Part shown: positions 46,316 to 55,313 of the stretch, one piece after another | How positions within the stretch are numbered: the stretch's first letter is position 1 | Layout: each line of letters opens with the position of its first letter | Origin: CALLPQ01 sp038531745 | GTDB lineage: Bacteria; Pseudomonadota; Alphaproteobacteria; Caulobacterales; Parvularculaceae | Assembly (NCBI GenBank): GCA_038531745.1 | Contig: JBCBBJ010000009.1 | Coordinates: forward strand, 1-64,000 | Direction of reading: 5' to 3' | DNA length: 64,000 nucleotides | The notes under the pieces: model-generated | The model's database searches: none | What the model was told of the DNA's origin: nothing | Seen by the model: the letters and a program-made list of their open reading frames with translations, nothing else | Program-made: the position numbers and the translations under genes

Positions 46316-47539
46316 GTGGTCATAAATATCCTCCTCGGCTTTTTCCGGTTATTGGGCCGCTTTTTCGGCCGCATTTTTCGTGGCAGCGGCCAAGCCACCC
46401 GAACGGCGACCAAAGCCGGGTCTAGTATGGCCGCCAAAACTGCGGATAAAAAAGATCCGCCACGCGACGATGACCTCGCCGAACCGGTCGGCGGCGGCCT
46501 TGAAGCTATGCTTTTCAAGCAACTTGCCCGCCCGCGTTTAAGCGAACAATCTGCCTCCGACCTAACGCTTGAGGATGCACGGATCTATCTGCAACAGGCC
46601 GAGCGGTTTTACACTTTCGATTTCAACCTCTTTGCTCGCAGTGATTTTTTCTATGAGGAAGTGGAGGAAGATTACCTCAACACCGCGTTGGGCCTAAACG
46701 AGCAGTCGATTGATGCCCGCTTTCTACAAATCATGTCACTCTTTCGGCGTACACTGAATGATAATACACGGCGCCTCATGGTCGTCTTTCCGCCAATAAT
46801 CCTCAGCTTATGCCTTGGGGCCAGTGCAGTTTTGGCACCGCCTCTGTCGGCGCATTTAACGCCGCTGACGACCAGGCTCAATCTGTCTTTTATTGACCCC
46901 CATATTCTCGCCTCCATCCTTGCTTTTACGGGGATTAGCCTGATCGGTGTGTTGTTGGCACTCCTGATTTTTAGCTGGCCGTTTAAGGTGGCGCAGCAAC
47001 GCAACCTCCTCAATCTTGACAATTACCTCACGTCAAAATTTGCCCGGATCAATCATAATTTCCAGGTGGCCAAACGCCGGGCCCTGAATGTTGAGCGCAA
47101 CAAACGCATGAGCCAGGTCGATGCGTTAAAAGATGAGGCCGGTGTTTGGACGCTCTCCTACCAATGGTTCGCCATGCGCCTCTTGCTATGTGAACAGATG
47201 ATCCGTAACCGCCTTTATCAAGTCCGCCGCAACACCATTCTTTATTGGCTTACGGGTATTTTTCTCACTGCCCTTGTGGGCGTGATCGCAACATTCCTTG
47301 CCCAGCGTTTTGCAACACCGCTCCCCGGTCTGACGATTGGTATACTGAGTGCCACAGCGCTCTATCTTGTACTCACCTACGGCATCTATCAACGGACCAC
47401 ATCGCTTTTCTCAGCGGTGCTGGAGGAAAACGAATGGAGCCGGTTCCACCTCGTTGACCTGCACCGCACCATTCAGGACCATGTGGGCGAAGACAAAGTT
47501 CAGATCGTCACCTTCCGCGACCGTAACCGCATGGAGTAG
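46316..47539 (+). CDS. four-helix membrane protein, unknown function
   Basis: The 407-residue product starts at a GTG with an amphipathic Arg/Phe-rich N-terminus (FFRLLGRFFGRIFRG), a disordered linker to about 65 and a soluble acidic segment to 155. Helices follow at about 160-180, 200-225, 308-330 and 338-360, with a basic loop of about 85 residues between the second and third. The C-terminal 45 residues are soluble. No family is recognised, and neighbours give no hint. Coding character is clear through the whole frame. Confidence 0.75.
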   Translation: MVINILLGFFRLLGRFFGRIFRGSGQATRTATKAGSSMAAKTADKKDPPRDDDLAEPVGGGLEAMLFKQLARPRLSEQSASDLTLEDARIYLQQAERFYTFDFNLFARSDFFYEEVEEDYLNTALGLNEQSIDARFLQIMSLFRRTLNDNTRRLMVVFPPIILSLCLGASAVLAPPLSAHLTPLTTRLNLSFIDPHILASILAFTGISLIGVLLALLIFSWPFKVAQQRNLLNLDNYLTSKFARINHNFQVAKRRALNVERNKRMSQVDALKDEAGVWTLSYQWFAMRLLLCEQMIRNRLYQVRRNTILYWLTGIFLTALVGVIATFLAQRFATPLPGLTIGILSATALYLVLTYGIYQRTTSLFSAVLEENEWSRFHLVDLHRTIQDHVGEDKVQIVTFRDRNRME

Positions 47540-47649
47540 CCGCACAATGCCCCTGCTCTCACCGTCGGGTCCCCAAAATATATGCGACGTTCTGGCACAG
47601 GTACCGTGGCTGTGTTAGTGTGCTGGCGCCATGCCTTTGTAGGGAAACT

Positions 47650-48087
47650 ATGAGCATCAGCGCCTATCTTTATTTCGACGGTGACTGTGAGGCGGCCTTT
47701 ACGCTCTATCGGTCCGTGTTTGGCGGCGACTATCAGGCCCTGCGCCGGTTCAAGGACGGACCGCCGGAATATAATCTGGCTGCGGAGGGCGCTGAAAAAA
47801 TCATGCATTTGTCACTGCCCATCGGCAACACCGTTCTGATGGGCGCTGATGTGGCCGCAGGCATGGATCAAAAGCCCATATCGGGCAGCAATTTCTCCCT
47901 CTCGTTCAGCCCCGCATCTCGTGAGCAAGCCGATGCTGTTTTTGCTGGCCTGAAAGAGGGCGGCACGGAAATGATGGCCATGCAGGATACGTTCTGGGTA
48001 TCTTACTTCGGCATGGTGCGTGACCGTTTTGGCATCCAATGGCTGATCAATTTTAATCTGGAAGACCCAGGTCGTCCGGGCGCGTAA
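47650..48087 (+). CDS. VOC-family protein, PhnB/3-demethylubiquinone methyltransferase-like
   Basis: A 145-residue glyoxalase/bleomycin-resistance-fold protein, beginning MSISAYLYFDGDCEAAFTLY and containing FGMVRDRFGIQWLINF near the end, both typical of the PhnB-like branch. The ATG at 47650 is preceded by GTAGGGAA. Enzymatic role is not established for this branch. Confidence 0.85.
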   Translation: MSISAYLYFDGDCEAAFTLYRSVFGGDYQALRRFKDGPPEYNLAAEGAEKIMHLSLPIGNTVLMGADVAAGMDQKPISGSNFSLSFSPASREQADAVFAGLKEGGTEMMAMQDTFWVSYFGMVRDRFGIQWLINFNLEDPGRPGA

Positions 48088-48111
48088 CCCTCAACAGGAA
48101 AGGAAACAGGA

Positions 48112-48495
48112 ATGTTCAACCAACAATTGATGGATGTGGCCAACAAGCTTGTGGAAGGCTGTAAAACCAACAATGAACGCGAGGGCCTCGATACGCTCTA
48201 CCATCCGGAGGCAGAGTCCCACGAAGCTATGGCCATGGAGGGGTCCGGCAGCCGTATGGTCAAAGGCATCGACGGGATAAAAGCAAAGCATGATTGGTGG
48301 GAAAACGCCCACGAAATGCATGATGGCAGCGTGGAGGGCCCATTTTTCCACGGCGACGACAAATTCAGCGTGATCTTTGGCCTTGACGTGACCAACCGCG
48401 AAACAAAAGAGCGGATGCAAATGAAAGAAGTTGCTCTCTATACGGTTGATCAGGGCAAGATTGTGAAAGAAGAGTTTTTCTACGGCGCCGGGTAA
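48112..48495 (+). CDS. SnoaL-like/NTF2-fold protein
   Basis: The 127-residue product has the cone-fold features EGLDTLYHPEAESHEAMAME, MVKGIDGIKAKHDWWENAH and a closing VALYTVDQGKIVKEEFFY. It resembles SnoaL-type or nuclear-transport-factor-2-like proteins, small ligand-binding or catalytic domains. It lies 24 bp after the VOC gene and is preceded by GGAAAGG, so they probably form an operon. Confidence 0.8.
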   Translation: MFNQQLMDVANKLVEGCKTNNEREGLDTLYHPEAESHEAMAMEGSGSRMVKGIDGIKAKHDWWENAHEMHDGSVEGPFFHGDDKFSVIFGLDVTNRETKERMQMKEVALYTVDQGKIVKEEFFYGAG

Positions 48496-48561
48496 ACATT
48501 GACCCCACCAGTCCAGCCGCAAGATAAATAAGACTAGCTATCACCGAGGTACCGAGAAAAA

Positions 48562-48590
48562 GGCCCGCGGCGCGCAAACGCGTGCGGGCC
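48562..48590. terminator. GC-rich hairpin after the SnoaL-like gene
   Basis: Arms GGCCCGC (48562-48568) and GCGGGCC (48584-48590), extended inwards by GCGCG/CGCG. An A-run precedes it on the plus strand and no T-run follows, so as an intrinsic terminator it would act on the minus strand. Termination of the upstream plus-strand pair is possible but weaker. Confidence 0.4.
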
Positions 48591-48702
48591 CATATCCTCA
48601 GTATGCAGCAGCTATCTTCATGGTTTATCATATAATGCCGACCAAATGCCGATCGCTCGTCATGATTGGTTTAACCAAACGCGAAATTCAGGAAAGAGCT
48701 TT

Positions 48703-49599
48703 ATGACCACTAAATTCACTGCCCTTATTTTCAATAACGATGCCGGCGAACAAACCGGCGGGCTGAGCGGTAATGGCGCTAACTTTATGCTCGGCGGTAA
48801 CACCGCTGAAGGCGATATCGGCTTGCTTGATGCAAAGGGCGCGCAAACGGTGCATCTTGATGGCGGCGATGGCAATCTGACCCTTGGTGGGCCCGGACAC
48901 AATGGTGACATTGGCCTCATCTGTGACGAAGGAAAGCTCCGTGTACATATTGATGGTGGTGCGGCAAACATTTACCTTGGCGGCGAAGGGGCCGGCGGTG
49001 ATATCGCGCTTAAGAACCATAAAGGGGAAACCACAGTTCATGCCGATGGTGGTAGCGGTAATATCACCGCTGGCGGTGGCGGAACCGAAGGTGACATCGC
49101 CCTGCAAAATACCGAAGGTGGGCAAACCGTGCATATCGATGGCGGCGGCGGCAATCTGACCCTCGGCGGCGCGGGTAGTGAAGGCGATATTGCGCTAAAA
49201 AATACCGACGGCGTCCAGTCCGTTCATATTGATGGCGGCGGCGGCAACATTACCCTTGGCGGTGGCGGCGCACAGGGCGACGTGATCTTGCGGGACGGGC
49301 ACGGCAAACAGACAATCCATATTGATGGCGGCGACGGCTCCATCCATGTGAACGGTGCTAAAATGCCCACCGCTGACCATGTTTTTGCCGCCGATTACGC
49401 CCTGCCGAGCCTAGGCAATGTCGCGAGCCATATTGACACCCACGGCCACCTACCGGGTGTGCCCTCAGCTACCGACATGCAGCGCGACGGTGTGGACCTA
49501 ATGGTAATGAACGCCAAGCTATTGGAAAAAATAGAAGAATTGACGCTGTATATTTTGGGTCAGGAGGCGCGGCTACGCAAACTTGAGGCACAGACCTGA
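48703..49599 (+). CDS. 31-residue-repeat beta-solenoid-like protein with tail-fibre-like C-terminus
   Basis: Of 298 residues, positions 15-225 are about seven tandem 31-residue units of the form QTVHIDGGGGNLTLGG...EGDIALKN. Gly/Asp turns alternate with short beta strands, as in beta-solenoids. The C-terminus carries LPSLGNVASHIDTHGHLPGV, then MNAKLLEKIEELTLYILGQ, a block typical of tail-fibre/peptidase-S74-like proteins, especially of Bacteroidota, including a trimerising coiled coil. There is no signal peptide. GGAAAG lies 9 nt before the ATG. Function unknown; a phage-derived fibre or surface protein is likely. Confidence 0.75.
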   Translation: MTTKFTALIFNNDAGEQTGGLSGNGANFMLGGNTAEGDIGLLDAKGAQTVHLDGGDGNLTLGGPGHNGDIGLICDEGKLRVHIDGGAANIYLGGEGAGGDIALKNHKGETTVHADGGSGNITAGGGGTEGDIALQNTEGGQTVHIDGGGGNLTLGGAGSEGDIALKNTDGVQSVHIDGGGGNITLGGGGAQGDVILRDGHGKQTIHIDGGDGSIHVNGAKMPTADHVFAADYALPSLGNVASHIDTHGHLPGVPSATDMQRDGVDLMVMNAKLLEKIEELTLYILGQEARLRKLEAQT

Positions 49600-49824
49600 A
49601 TCAGAGCGGATATATTGCCGAGGCATGGGCCAGGATGAAAAACAAAACGGAACCTCACGAAACCGTGAGCGTCCTCGCGCAGCCGTGTTTTGCAGCGCTT
49701 ATCGCCTTGGTTTATCCGTAACCCGCGGTTGTTGATCCATGATGTCCCTAATCACGTAATTAACCATACCAACGCGCTCGGATGTCCCTATCCCTCCCCC
49801 CACAAGACTCGGGTGCGTTAGAGA

Positions 49825-49862
49825 CCGCTGCATTGTTCCCCTTTTCAATGCAGCGGTTTTTT
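49825..49862 (+). terminator. strong intrinsic terminator
   Basis: Perfect 11-bp arms (49825-49835 and 49846-49856) with a 10-nt loop and a run of six T. It is 225 bp after the repeat-protein stop, so it may end that transcript or a separate small RNA encoded in 49600-49860. Confidence 0.9.
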
Positions 49863-49961
49863 ATGTGCGTGTACCGGTTCCCCAAAATATTTGGCATACC
49901 AATATTTCTTGCTTGCAGCGTCCTACACTTCCGATTTGAATCGGATCGAAAGCTCTAGTCG

Positions 49962-50056
49962 TTCGAGACGTTGTTCGGGCTCCTCAGGATAAGGTTTTTT
50001 AACTTCATTTAACACGTTCCTCATCCTGAGGAGAGCGCGTCAGCCCTCATCTCGAA
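49962..50056. repeat. large alphaproteobacterial palindromic repeat
   Basis: Nested inverted repeats: outer TTCGAGA (49962-49968)/TCTCGAA (50050-50056), inner CTCCTCAGGAT (49980-49990)/ATCCTGAGGAG (50023-50033). The motif of TTCGAGA with CCTCAGGAT is a well-known dispersed intergenic repeat in many alphaproteobacteria. It lies in the gap before flgK. Confidence 0.75.
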
Positions 50057-50219
50057 GGATGAAGGTCGGCTCCGATAGCGTTATGCGTTTTATTTCTGTA
50101 CGTACTTTACTGACGTCAACGCCCAGAAAAAACGAACTTTTCTCATGAATTGCGGCAACACCCTGAGACAGCTATCGGCACGGGCTATCAGCGATCGCCC
50201 CTCCGACGTTCCCCAAACC

Positions 50220-51911
50220 CTAGATCAGCGCGAGAATTGACTCGTAAAGCTCATCAGCCGCCGCAATGACCCGTGCATTGGCATTAAACGCCTGCTGAAA
50301 AAGGATGAGATTAGAAAGCTCTTCTTCCAAATTGATCCCATTTTCTGAGAGGTTTTGAACCTCAAGGGATTGGGTCAGCGCCGCCGCAATCGCCGCATCA
50401 TCACCAATGGCATTGGCCGCCGCCCCGATTGACCCCAATGCATTGGCAAGCGACGTGGCCTCACCCCGGCCCGCCGCAAAGAGTGCGTTTGCGCCCCGCC
50501 CATCATCGGTGCCGGTCACCACAGACCCGATAGTTGCGCCCGCTAGATCAAGACGCCCAAGCCGCAAATTTTCCGGCACCACGCGCAAGCCCGTCGCCGT
50601 TTGCCCATCGGCAACAATCAATGGGTTAAACCCGGCGCGTGCCGCAAGCCCGGCACTGTCATTTGCAATGGCAACACCGGCACCGCCAGCCGCCGCAAAA
50701 GAAACCGCCTCGCCACTGATCGATACCGCCAGCGCACCACCGCTGGTGCCATTGATTGCCGATGACAGACCATCGAGCGTTGGAGTAAACGCCACCGGCG
50801 CACCACCGTCAAACGAAAGCTGATTGGTGGAAAAATCAATCAATAGCGTGTTGAGGAGCTGTCCATCCGTACCAAGAACAGCCAAGACGCTTGTCCCGGA
50901 AAATCCAGCAATATCCGCATCGGTCAAAGCCAACGTCCCAACCAAATCACCAGCGGGAATAGAGACGTTACCCGCCACCGCACCATTGAGAGCAGAAACA
51001 AAATTAGTTTCGGCGCCGTCAATGAGTGTTTGCAGAGCTGGCAGATCATCGGTGAGAAGCGAAAGAGCACCGCCAATGGAACCGCCAGCAATAAATGACG
51101 TGATGTCAGTGGTGCCCCCATCACCGTTCTCTGGCGGGGTCGCCGGTGTGGTCGATACAGGCGACACAAGAATTTGTGGGGTTGGCCCATCGGTGCGGGA
51201 CAGGCGCGCCGCGCCCGCCGCGTCCGCCAGAGCAACACCGCCAGGGCCAGTTAGAATTGCCCGGCCGAGATCATCACGGCTAACCGTGATATTGATCAGG
51301 GTACCAAGGGTGCTGACTTCAGCCGAAAGCTGGTCGGCGATCCCTCCGGGGCTCTGCCCATTTCCAAGCTGTTGGTTCAGACGTCTAATCCGCGCGAGAA
51401 TATCATTGGCCTCTACAATATCCGTATCAAGACGTTGTGAGGCTTGTTGAGTTTCGAAATTGATTGCCGAGCGCGTGCGACCAAAAGCGGACAGGGTTTG
51501 ATCGAGCGCTGATAACGCCTCCGCCCGCGCGGCAGGACTGGCGGGATTTGCCCCAAGACGGGCAAACGCCGCCGTTGCTGCACTGGCGCGGTCAGCAAAG
51601 GAAAGATCATCTCCGAATTCGCCCAGGGTACTGACAATACGGTTGAGCGCTGCACTTCGGGTTTCGAGGCTGGCGCTATCACTCGTCGCCGCCGCGAATG
51701 CGCTTTGCAAAAAACTATTTCCTGCATCGCGTGCAATCTGCGCCTGTACGCCGGACAGTTGGCTGATCACAGGATCGGCGCGGAAGCTCACCTCGCGCCG
51801 GGCGAAATTTGGTGTTGTGAGATTGGCAATATTTTCCGACGTGGCACCGATGGCGCGCTGCTGCGCTAAAACGCCGGATGTTGCAATATTGATGATGGAA
51901 GTAAGGCTCAT
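50220..51911 (-). CDS. flgK: flagellar hook-associated protein 1
   Basis: FlgK joins the hook to the filament. The 563-residue product has the N-terminal rod-family motif SENIANLTTPNFARREVSF and the C-terminal ENGINLEEELSNLILFQQAF, both of which form the axial coiled-coil ends. The middle is a variable Ala/Gly-rich domain. Start ATG at 51911. It is the only flagellar gene on the minus strand, and flgL, normally next, is not downstream within the window. Confidence 0.93.
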   Translation of the reverse strand: MSLTSIINIATSGVLAQQRAIGATSENIANLTTPNFARREVSFRADPVISQLSGVQAQIARDAGNSFLQSAFAAATSDSASLETRSAALNRIVSTLGEFGDDLSFADRASAATAAFARLGANPASPAARAEALSALDQTLSAFGRTRSAINFETQQASQRLDTDIVEANDILARIRRLNQQLGNGQSPGGIADQLSAEVSTLGTLINITVSRDDLGRAILTGPGGVALADAAGAARLSRTDGPTPQILVSPVSTTPATPPENGDGGTTDITSFIAGGSIGGALSLLTDDLPALQTLIDGAETNFVSALNGAVAGNVSIPAGDLVGTLALTDADIAGFSGTSVLAVLGTDGQLLNTLLIDFSTNQLSFDGGAPVAFTPTLDGLSSAINGTSGGALAVSISGEAVSFAAAGGAGVAIANDSAGLAARAGFNPLIVADGQTATGLRVVPENLRLGRLDLAGATIGSVVTGTDDGRGANALFAAGRGEATSLANALGSIGAAANAIGDDAAIAAALTQSLEVQNLSENGINLEEELSNLILFQQAFNANARVIAAADELYESILALI

Positions 51912-52307
51912 CGTAGGTGCCTTTGGCCCTTTAGATGGCCATGAACGCGCGTCAGAACACTGTCATCCGTACACACCTTCCGACGAGGAAAAATCTGCCG
52001 GGTGGGTAGATTTTGACCGGCGATTTCTGCGCCTGCTCGGGCGCGCCGCAGCGCGGAGACGTGCAAATGCGCCATTTCTAAGGGCGGCGCTTGCCGATCA
52101 GATGGGATTGCCATGTTCATGGGTTTATGAAGAGCAAATGTGAGGCCACCTTTTCAAAGCCATTTGCCAGCTATGTTTTGGGCCCCCAAGCTTGATGGCT
52201 TCGCCTAATGGTCAGACTTTTCCTACCCGGCAGGTTCTGCATGTCTTTTTGTGTCCGTATAAGGATTTTTTAACCCCATTTTTCCCGCCATTACTGGCAA
52301 ACACTAC
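51912..52307. other. intergenic between divergent flagellar genes
   Basis: About 400 bp without a convincing gene. A plus-strand frame of 82 codons (51895-52143) overlaps the flgK start and has no ribosome site, so it is not called. The right part leads into the fliK sigma54 promoter. No clear flgK promoter was identified. Confidence 0.4.
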
Positions 52308-52322
52308 TGGCCCGGCTTTTGC
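52308..52322 (+). promoter_or_regulatory. sigma54 promoter of the fliK-flgD-flgE unit
   Basis: TGGCCCGGCTTTTGC matches the sigma54 consensus: GG at -24 (52309-52310) and GC at -12 (52321-52322), exactly 10 bp between, with TTGC at the -12 box. It lies 38 bp before the fliK ATG. FlbD encoded at 59815 is the likely activator. Confidence 0.75.
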
Positions 52323-52360
52323 GCTCATATCCCGAGTAAGACTGTGCATATGGTCAGAAA

Positions 52361-53395
52361 ATGGATGTAACCGGATTTTTGATTTCACCCGCTGAAACTG
52401 GCGGTTCAAACCGTCCGCCCGCCGAGCGATCAGCGGGCGAGGACGTTCAAGCCTTTGCATTATCGCTAGAGAATATCGGTGCGCTTGCCTTTGAACGCGC
52501 GGCAATAGCGGTTGAGGCCCATGGCGTCACGCCGCGAACCCAGGATACGGTTCTCGATAAACCCACAACCGCGCACCGGGGCGAGGCCACTGGCAACGAT
52601 GCGGATGCCCATGGGCCTGATGTGGGATTGCGGTTTCAGACGGCAAACCACCGGCCGGCCGCGACCCTTCATACTGCCGCTCAAACCGCCGCCCGGCATC
52701 ACTCAGAGACACCGCAACCTCTCGCACCCGTAACACAACCATCCGGATTGCCGGTGCAAATCAGTCCACTGATCGCCAACGGGTCGTCAGCCCTTACCGG
52801 CCAGACGCAGGGTCAGCCCGCACGACGCCAAGCGCAAGAGCCCGTTTCGGTTCGCCCGGACGTCACAGGCCGCCCCTCGCGTACCTTTGACCCGCTTGGT
52901 GCCCAGCGCCCGGCAATACGATCAGCAACGCGCCACGCGCCAACCGCCCCGTCCGACTTTGCGCAAATTGTTGCCCGGCACGTGGGACGCGGCGAAACCC
53001 GCTTTGACGTGCGTCTCGATCCGCCAGAATTGGGGCGGATTGATGTGCGCTATCACGCACAAGAGGGTGATCAGGCACACCTCACCTTGACTTTTGAGGA
53101 AGAAACAACACGCGATCTCTTCCGCCGCGACAGTGAAACCCTTCGAGCGTTCTTAACGGAGCACGACATCGATGTGGCAAGCGATCAGTTGCAGTTTGAT
53201 CTGGCCCCGGATCAAGACACATACGGGCGGAGCACTAGCGATACCCTGTACCCTGACGTTAACACTGCCCACAATGGGGCTATTGCCGTCACCCTCCCCC
53301 TTATCAACCAAGACGATCACGCCTTGCCCGAAAGCCAGACCGGCACACGCCTTAGCGCACCGGGCGACGGGCACCTAATCGATATTACCGCTTGA
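52361..53395 (+). CDS. fliK: flagellar hook-length control protein
   Basis: FliK measures hook length and switches export specificity. The 344-residue product has a long disordered, Pro/Gln/Ala-rich N-terminal region, as the family does. A C-terminal Flg_hook domain (about 225-285) contains FDVRLDPPELGRIDVRY and TRDLFRRDSETLRAFL. First gene of the unit with flgD and flgE. Confidence 0.85.
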   Translation: MDVTGFLISPAETGGSNRPPAERSAGEDVQAFALSLENIGALAFERAAIAVEAHGVTPRTQDTVLDKPTTAHRGEATGNDADAHGPDVGLRFQTANHRPAATLHTAAQTAARHHSETPQPLAPVTQPSGLPVQISPLIANGSSALTGQTQGQPARRQAQEPVSVRPDVTGRPSRTFDPLGAQRPAIRSATRHAPTAPSDFAQIVARHVGRGETRFDVRLDPPELGRIDVRYHAQEGDQAHLTLTFEEETTRDLFRRDSETLRAFLTEHDIDVASDQLQFDLAPDQDTYGRSTSDTLYPDVNTAHNGAIAVTLPLINQDDHALPESQTGTRLSAPGDGHLIDITA

Positions 53396-53402
53396 GGACA
53401 GT

Positions 53403-54083
53403 ATGGATTTATTACCAACCACCGCCAGCGTTTCAACACAGGCACCTACAGCATCCGGTTCGGCATTCTCTCAGCTAACGGATAATTTTGATGCATTTTT
53501 GACGTTGCTGACCACGCAGCTGCAAAATCAAGATCCGTTGGAACCCTTGGATACGGAGCAATTCACCCAGCAATTGGTGCAATTTGCCGGTGTTGAACAA
53601 TCCATCCAAACCAATGCCAATCTGGAAACGCTGATCCAGCTGCAATCAGTGGTTCAACGCGATGAGGCGCTAAGCCTTGTGGGCCGCGTTGTTTCTGTTG
53701 ACGGTGGCGAGACTATTCTATCCCCGACGCGAACGGACCGCACCACACGATTTGACTATACGGTGCCCACTGGCGCGCAATCGGTCCGTCTTGAAATCAT
53801 TGATGCGCAGAATGAGGTCGTGGCAACCCTAAATGCGCGCCAGGACGCCGGTCGCCATCCGGTACTCTGGCAGGGCACTACGCATAATGGCGATGCGGCC
53901 GCGGACGGCACCTATCGCCTTCGCGCCCGCGCTGAGGCACCAGATGGGACGCAAACGGAACTTTCCGTGCGAACCCGAAGCACAATTAATGCGGTCGATT
54001 TGAGTACCGGTACGGCGCAACTGGCCGTGGCGGGGCGTCTGGTTGATCCATCTGCCATTCTCGATGTGAGTACAGATTTTTAG
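53403..54083 (+). CDS. flgD: flagellar hook cap protein
   Basis: FlgD caps the growing hook. The 226-residue product has the N-terminal signature DAFLTLLTTQLQNQDPLEPL and EQFTQQLVQFAGVEQSIQTN, then a FlgD Ig-like/Tudor-like domain (GRHPVLWQGTTHNGDAAADG). It starts 7 bp after fliK and 9 bp before flgE. Confidence 0.95.
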   Translation: MDLLPTTASVSTQAPTASGSAFSQLTDNFDAFLTLLTTQLQNQDPLEPLDTEQFTQQLVQFAGVEQSIQTNANLETLIQLQSVVQRDEALSLVGRVVSVDGGETILSPTRTDRTTRFDYTVPTGAQSVRLEIIDAQNEVVATLNARQDAGRHPVLWQGTTHNGDAAADGTYRLRARAEAPDGTQTELSVRTRSTINAVDLSTGTAQLAVAGRLVDPSAILDVSTDF

Positions 54084-54092
54084 GAGCCTATC

Positions 54093-55313
54093 ATGGGGTT
54101 TTCAGGATTATTTGCCATTGGCGTTTCCGGAATACAGGCGCAAGCCGCGGGTCTTGAGGCGATTTCCAACAATATCGCCAACAGCCAGACCACCGGCTAT
54201 CGGCAAGTCACTGCAAGCTTTTCGCAATTGGTGACGAGTGCGGGGCGTCCGGGCGAAATACAGACCGGGCCCGCCCGACAGGGCGAGGGGCAAGGCGTGC
54301 AAGCGCGACTTGAAACTGATCACCATCTCCAGGGTCTGATCCGCCGGACCGATACCGGGACCCATCTGGCAATCAGCGGGCGTGGCTTTTTTGCGGTGCA
54401 GGACCCCTCTTTGGCGGGTACAGACGATAATGTTGGCAATACCCTTTTTACCCGCGCCGGTGATTTCGAGGCCTCAGCCCAAAACCTGCTCGTCAATGGT
54501 GCCGGACAAACATTGCTTGGGGTTCGGCTTACTGATGCCGGTGCGGTCAATGGCGCTGGGGCCCTCGGCACCCTCGGTGGATTAGCGCCAGTTGACCTCT
54601 CTGTGGCGACTGGGCGCGGCGCTGCAACCGAGGCTATCAATTTGTCAGGCACCCTAAACACAGGTGGCGAGCGATCCGTGCAGATTTTTGATGCGAACGG
54701 CACCGCGCGCACGCTCACCGCGGCGTTGACCCGGTTCGATGCCACAACCGCCGCAATCTCCCTATCTGACGGACAAACTGAGATCACCGCCGGCACACTG
54801 GTGTTCACGGCGGATGGTACTCCGGACCTTGCCGCCTCAACGGTCCCCGCGACAATCGATATCAACGGGCAGACCGTTGCGCTCAACCTTTCACAAGTGC
54901 GCAACACCGGGGCGGCCACAGGATTTAACATTGTTCAAATCGGCGGCGCCGCCTTTGGTACCGTCACCGGTTTTGAAATCGATGGTACGGGTGTCTTACG
55001 GGCAACACTGAGTAATGGTCTTAGTGAGCCATTATATCAAATTCCCCTGGCAGTGTTTACCAACGCCGAGGGTCTGACCCGCGCGGACGATACGGCGTTC
55101 CGTTTTGATGCATCGGCGGGCACGCTCACCCTGACAACCGCCAATACGAATGGCGCTGGCCTTCTTGAAGCGCGTGCGCTGGAGAATGCCACAGTCGATA
55201 TCACGCAATCGTTCAGCCGGCTTATCGAAACTCAGCGGGCCTACGCCGCAAACGCCCAAATCCTTTCGCTCACCGATGAGCTTTATGAAACGCTCAACGC
55301 TACCGCAACCTGA
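54093..55313 (+). CDS. flgE: flagellar hook protein
   Basis: Major hook subunit. The 406-residue product has N-terminal LEAISNNIANSQTTGYRQV, the HLAISGRGFFAVQD motif shared by hook/rod proteins, a central FlgE domain and the C-terminal FSRLIETQRAYAANAQILSL. Preceded by AGGAG. Last gene of the fliK-flgD-flgE unit. Confidence 0.95.
   Translation: MGFSGLFAIGVSGIQAQAAGLEAISNNIANSQTTGYRQVTASFSQLVTSAGRPGEIQTGPARQGEGQGVQARLETDHHLQGLIRRTDTGTHLAISGRGFFAVQDPSLAGTDDNVGNTLFTRAGDFEASAQNLLVNGAGQTLLGVRLTDAGAVNGAGALGTLGGLAPVDLSVATGRGAATEAINLSGTLNTGGERSVQIFDANGTARTLTAALTRFDATTAAISLSDGQTEITAGTLVFTADGTPDLAASTVPATIDINGQTVALNLSQVRNTGAATGFNIVQIGGAAFGTVTGFEIDGTGVLRATLSNGLSEPLYQIPLAVFTNAEGLTRADDTAFRFDASAGTLTLTTANTNGAGLLEARALENATVDITQSFSRLIETQRAYAANAQILSLTDELYETLNATAT

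Noticed and set aside
49999..50013. TTAA...TTAA near 50000 as a CtrA box
   Set aside because: Half-sites are 6 bp apart, not 7, and lie in the loop of a dispersed palindromic repeat.
51895..52143. Plus-strand 82-codon frame overlapping the flgK start divergently
   Set aside because: No ribosome site, overlaps a certain gene start, and the product has no family-like features.
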